Shown here: positions 11,002-13,733 of the stretch, in pieces
How the letters are laid out: the number at the start of each line of letters is the position of its first letter
Numbering within the stretch: the stretch's first letter is position 1
Origin: Mageeibacillus sp. UBA5734
GTDB taxonomy: Bacteria > Bacillota > Clostridia > Saccharofermentanales > UBA5734
Length of the DNA: 13,733 nucleotides
Reading direction: 5' to 3'
NCBI GenBank assembly: GCA_002419365.1
Contig: DIGA01000019.1
Coordinates: forward strand, 1 to 13,733
Program-made: the position numbers and the translations under genes
Notes under the pieces: model-generated
Seen by the model: only the letters and a program-made list of their open reading frames with translations
Told to the model about the DNA's origin: nothing
Databases searched by the model: none

Positions 11002-13023
11002 TCAGTCCAGCTTGCCCAGCATCACCATCAGTCCGGCTTCGTCGAGGATCGTCACGCCGAGCGAGCGGGCTTTGTCCAGTTTACTGCCAGCGGCCTCGCC
11101 TGCTACGATGTAATGCGTTTTGCGCGAGACACTGCCGGACACTTTCCCTCCGGCAGCTTCGATCAGGCGAGTGGCTTCTTCACGTCCGAGGGTCGGCAAG
11201 GTGCCGGTCAGGACGAAGGTCTGGCCCAGCAGGGGCAGGTTTGTCCTGTCCGTTTGATTGCCCTGGAGATTGACACCGGCCTGTGCGAGCTGGTCGATCA
11301 GGTGCATGGTTTGCTCCTGGCTGAAGAAATCGACAACCGAGCGGGCACTGATGGCACCGAAGTCTGGCAAGGCCATAAGCTCGAGCTCAGTGGCCCGGGC
11401 CACAGCGTACAGGTCGGGAAAAGACTCGGCCAGGACGCGCGAGGCCTGGCGTCCAATGTTGCGGATGCCAAGTCCCGTGATCAGGCGGTCGAGGCTGTTT
11501 TGGCGTGATTTCTCGATCGCCTGCAGCAAATTGGCCAGTGTTTTCTGGCGCGTCTTGAACACATCCGAGTTGGCCAGTTCTTCCTGGCGTCCAGGCAGCT
11601 GGTAGATGTCAGCCAAATTGCGGATGAGCCCGGCAGAAAGCAAGGTTTCGACCATGGCCGGGCCGAGGCCCTCGATATCCATGGCCTCTTTGGAAGCAAA
11701 GTAGACCAGATGGCGGGCAATCTGGGCCGGGCAATCGGAACCGGTGCAGCGCAGGTCAGCGGTATCTGGTTCGCGCTCGGCTGGAGCACCGCAGACTGGA
11801 CAATGATGTGGCAACTCATAATGCGGCGGATCACCGGCGCGCAGATCCTTGCGCACGGAAAGGATGGCCGGGATGATGTCGCCGGCTTTCTGGACCAGAA
11901 CGGTGTCGCCGATCCGGACATCGAGCTTATCGATCATGTCCTGGTTGTGCAGCGTTGCCCGGCTGACCGTTGTCCCAGCCAGGCGGACCGGCTCGAGGAT
12001 TGCCATCGGCGTGATCCGGCCAGTTCGACCCACCTGGACCGTGATGTCCAGCAGTCGCGTTTCTTTTTGTTCCGGCGGATATTTGTAGGCGATCGCCCAG
12101 CGTGGCACTTTGCTCGTAGCCCCCAGGCGTTCGCGGATGGACAGGTCATCGACTTTGACGACTGCGCCATCGATGCCATAAGGCAAGGCAAACCGTTGCT
12201 CGCCGATGGCCATGATTGCCGCCCAGACGGTTTCAAACGACTGGCAAACCTGGTACTCGGGACTGACCGGAAAACCGAGCCGGGCCAGGTACTGGAGACT
12301 ATCGGAATGGCTGGCAAAGGAGACACCGGTCACAGCCTGGACATTGAACACGAATAAGGAAAGTTCCCGTTCGGCAACGATGGCCGGGTCCAGCTGACGC
12401 AACGTGCCGGCGGCACAGTTGCGCGGATTGGCAAAAATCTTGCCACCGCTGTCCTCCTGACGCGCATTGACACGCATGAACGCATCGACCGACAAATAGA
12501 CCTCGCCGCGAACCTCCAGTTCTGGCAAAGCAACCGGCAGCTCCTGGGGCAAATCAGCAATCTGGCGGATATTGGCGGTGACATCCTCACCGACCTCGCC
12601 ATCACCCCGGGTCAGGCCCCGGACCAGACGGCCATTTTCATAGCGAATGGCCACCGACAAACCGTCAATTTTCCGTTCGACAACAAAACGGACCTCCGGA
12701 AAATCACTCTGCATGCGGGTGATGAAATCGGCCACCTCAGACTCGGCAAAAACATCCTGCAAGCTCAGTAACGGTACCGTGTGGCGGGTCGTCGCCAAAT
12801 CGGTGCTGATGGCCCCGCCGACTTTGCGACTGGGGGAGTCAGGTGTTGCCAGGTCGGGGGCCATCGCCTCGAGGGTGCGCAGGCGCTGCATCAGCTGGTC
12901 GAATTCAAAATCGCTGATTGTCGGATTGTCTTCCGCGTAATAGGCTCGGCTGTGGGCTTCGATTTCCGCCCGCAAAGACTCGATCTGTGCCTGGATGTCC
13001 GGATTCTTTTTTGCTTTTGCCAT
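11002..13023 (-). CDS. ligA: NAD-dependent DNA ligase
   Basis: The 673-residue protein is a full-length LigA, which seals nicks during replication and repair using NAD+. In order it has the Ia domain (1-70, with YYAEDNPTISDFEFDQL), the nucleotidyltransferase core with active-site Lys118 in VERKIDGLS, and the OB fold (about 317-400, with VQVGRTGRITPMA). The zinc finger is Cys408, Cys411, Cys426 and Cys431. A helix-hairpin-helix region follows (about 445-580), then a C-terminal BRCT domain (about 597-673). All expected motifs are intact. The start ATG has only a modest site (GGAAC about eight bases upstream). It lies 24 bases after the upstream membrane-protein gene, so the two are probably co-transcribed. 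It converges with the feo operon. Confidence 0.98.
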   Translation of the reverse strand: MAKAKKNPDIQAQIESLRAEIEAHSRAYYAEDNPTISDFEFDQLMQRLRTLEAMAPDLATPDSPSRKVGGAISTDLATTRHTVPLLSLQDVFAESEVADFITRMQSDFPEVRFVVERKIDGLSVAIRYENGRLVRGLTRGDGEVGEDVTANIRQIADLPQELPVALPELEVRGEVYLSVDAFMRVNARQEDSGGKIFANPRNCAAGTLRQLDPAIVAERELSLFVFNVQAVTGVSFASHSDSLQYLARLGFPVSPEYQVCQSFETVWAAIMAIGEQRFALPYGIDGAVVKVDDLSIRERLGATSKVPRWAIAYKYPPEQKETRLLDITVQVGRTGRITPMAILEPVRLAGTTVSRATLHNQDMIDKLDVRIGDTVLVQKAGDIIPAILSVRKDLRAGDPPHYELPHHCPVCGAPAEREPDTADLRCTGSDCPAQIARHLVYFASKEAMDIEGLGPAMVETLLSAGLIRNLADIYQLPGRQEELANSDVFKTRQKTLANLLQAIEKSRQNSLDRLITGLGIRNIGRQASRVLAESFPDLYAVARATELELMALPDFGAISARSVVDFFSQEQTMHLIDQLAQAGVNLQGNQTDRTNLPLLGQTFVLTGTLPTLGREEATRLIEAAGGKVSGSVSRKTHYIVAGEAAGSKLDKARSLGVTILDEAGLMVMLGKLD

Positions 13024-13047
13024 GAAAACGTTCCGTGCCTTTCTATG

Positions 13048-13677
13048 TCAGCCTTTGGCCCGGCCCTGTGAGAGCAAGATCTGAGGCAGCACAGCTAGGA
13101 TCAGCAGCAGGATCGACCAAACCAGCTGCGGCAGCGAGAGCCAGCCAGCCAGATTCTGGGCCAGGCTGTCCGAGGGCACGATCAGCATGGGCGCAAGCAT
13201 GTCAAAGGGCCAGTCCAGAGCGGAAAACAGACCAGTCAGAAAGCCCTCGACGATGATCAGGGCTGGTATCGACACGATGAAAGCGTCCGACAGCCACAGA
13301 CCCGGGGAACGGGCTGGAATCAGCAGGAACAGAAGGGCCAGGGCCAGGCCGATCGTGATCGGCAGCGAGACATCGTACACGCGGTTGTTTTCGATGCAGA
13401 TCCAGAGGTGGTAGATGACTTCGGACAGTGAGGCGAACCCCGCGATGTACAGGCGCTGGCGGCTCTTGCCAAGCCAGAACAGCAACGAGACGATGATCGC
13501 CATGATCAGGTAGGTCAGCCACGCCGCCAGGCTATCGGAGGCCCGGGTCAGACCAGCGAGGAACTCGGCTCCGGTCCGGATCATGGTGGCAAAATAGCGG
13601 AATGGCGCTGCCAGGGCTGTAGACCAGGCGAACAATAAAACCGCCAGGACAATCCCGGCGCGTGTCTGGCTTTTCAT
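13048..13677 (-). CDS. multi-pass membrane protein of unknown function, upstream of ligA
   Basis: I do not recognise this 209-residue protein. It begins with a basic residue pair and a hydrophobic stretch (7-24, ending ALAA) that could be a signal peptide or first helix. Further hydrophobic segments lie near 50-69, 104-122, 130-150 and 180-203. Between them is a loop with RLYIAGFASLSEVIYHLWICIENNRVYD. It has no charged catalytic motif I can name. The ATG is preceded by CAGGAG at eight bases, so the start is well supported. A promoter lies just upstream, and ligA follows after 24 bases; linkage to ligA may be only transcriptional. Confidence 0.7.
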   Translation of the reverse strand: MKSQTRAGIVLAVLLFAWSTALAAPFRYFATMIRTGAEFLAGLTRASDSLAAWLTYLIMAIIVSLLFWLGKSRQRLYIAGFASLSEVIYHLWICIENNRVYDVSLPITIGLALALLFLLIPARSPGLWLSDAFIVSIPALIIVEGFLTGLFSALDWPFDMLAPMLIVPSDSLAQNLAGWLSLPQLVWSILLLILAVLPQILLSQGRAKG

Positions 13678-13706
13678 CGTGAAGACTCCTGAAAATTTTT
13701 GCTATT

Positions 13707-13715
13707 ATTATAGCA
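13707..13715 (-). promoter_or_regulatory. extended -10 element upstream of the membrane protein-ligA unit
   Basis: On the minus strand TGCTATAAT (13715-13707) is a perfect -10 box with the extended TGN element. The -35 region would fall at the window edge (about 13730-13735) and cannot be judged. The transcript would start near 13700, leaving a short leader with the CAGGAG ribosome binding site. Confidence 0.65.
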
Positions 13716-13733
13716 TAGCCCGGGCGCTGGAAA

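Overview
The window reads as chromosomal DNA from a fairly GC-rich anaerobic member of the Firmicutes, probably Clostridia. The evidence is a lipoteichoic-acid-synthase-type enzyme, a protein with a Spo0A DNA-binding domain, HPr-type proteins, an oxygen-sensitive two-subunit iron-sulfur fumarase, ferrous iron uptake by FeoAB, and strong AGGAGG ribosome binding sites with sigma-A-type promoters. I cannot name the species.

Layout. Positions 1-536 hold no convincing gene. They contain a repeat cluster (108-218) that looks like the outer end of an IS21-type insertion sequence whose body would lie to the left, then other short repeats. An LTA-synthase-like gene follows (537-2462, +). It converges, two bases apart, on a TrkA/RCK-domain potassium channel gene (3490-2465, -). 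Next is a minus-strand operon for fumarate hydratase alpha, beta and a small DUF1858 protein (5333-3608), with a clear promoter at one end and a clear terminator at the other. The HU gene (5552-5827, +) is divergent from it.

A second minus-strand cluster (7373-5845) encodes a small membrane protein, an HPr and a Spo0A-C-domain protein. Back to back with it is a small gene (7567-7818, +) that I read as an HPr-like paralogue. The two units share an intergenic region with a promoter facing each way. The iron operon feoA-feoB-dtxR (7994-10856, +) comes next. It is preceded by a promoter whose -10 box overlaps a perfect 8-bp-arm inverted repeat, the likely operator for the regulator encoded at the operon's end. 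The right side holds an unknown membrane protein gene followed by ligA (13677-11002, -), probably one transcription unit.

How the genes fit together: FeoAB brings in Fe2+, the DtxR-like protein probably closes the loop by repressing the operon when iron is plentiful, and iron-demanding enzymes such as the [4Fe-4S] fumarase are encoded nearby. The most interesting points are the 18-histidine low-complexity insert in FeoB, the feo operator and structured leader, the hybrid MntR/DtxR-type metal site of the regulator, an HPr without Ser46 beside an HPr-like protein without His15, and an internal ribosome binding site in the potassium channel gene that would yield a free RCK domain, as known for MthK.
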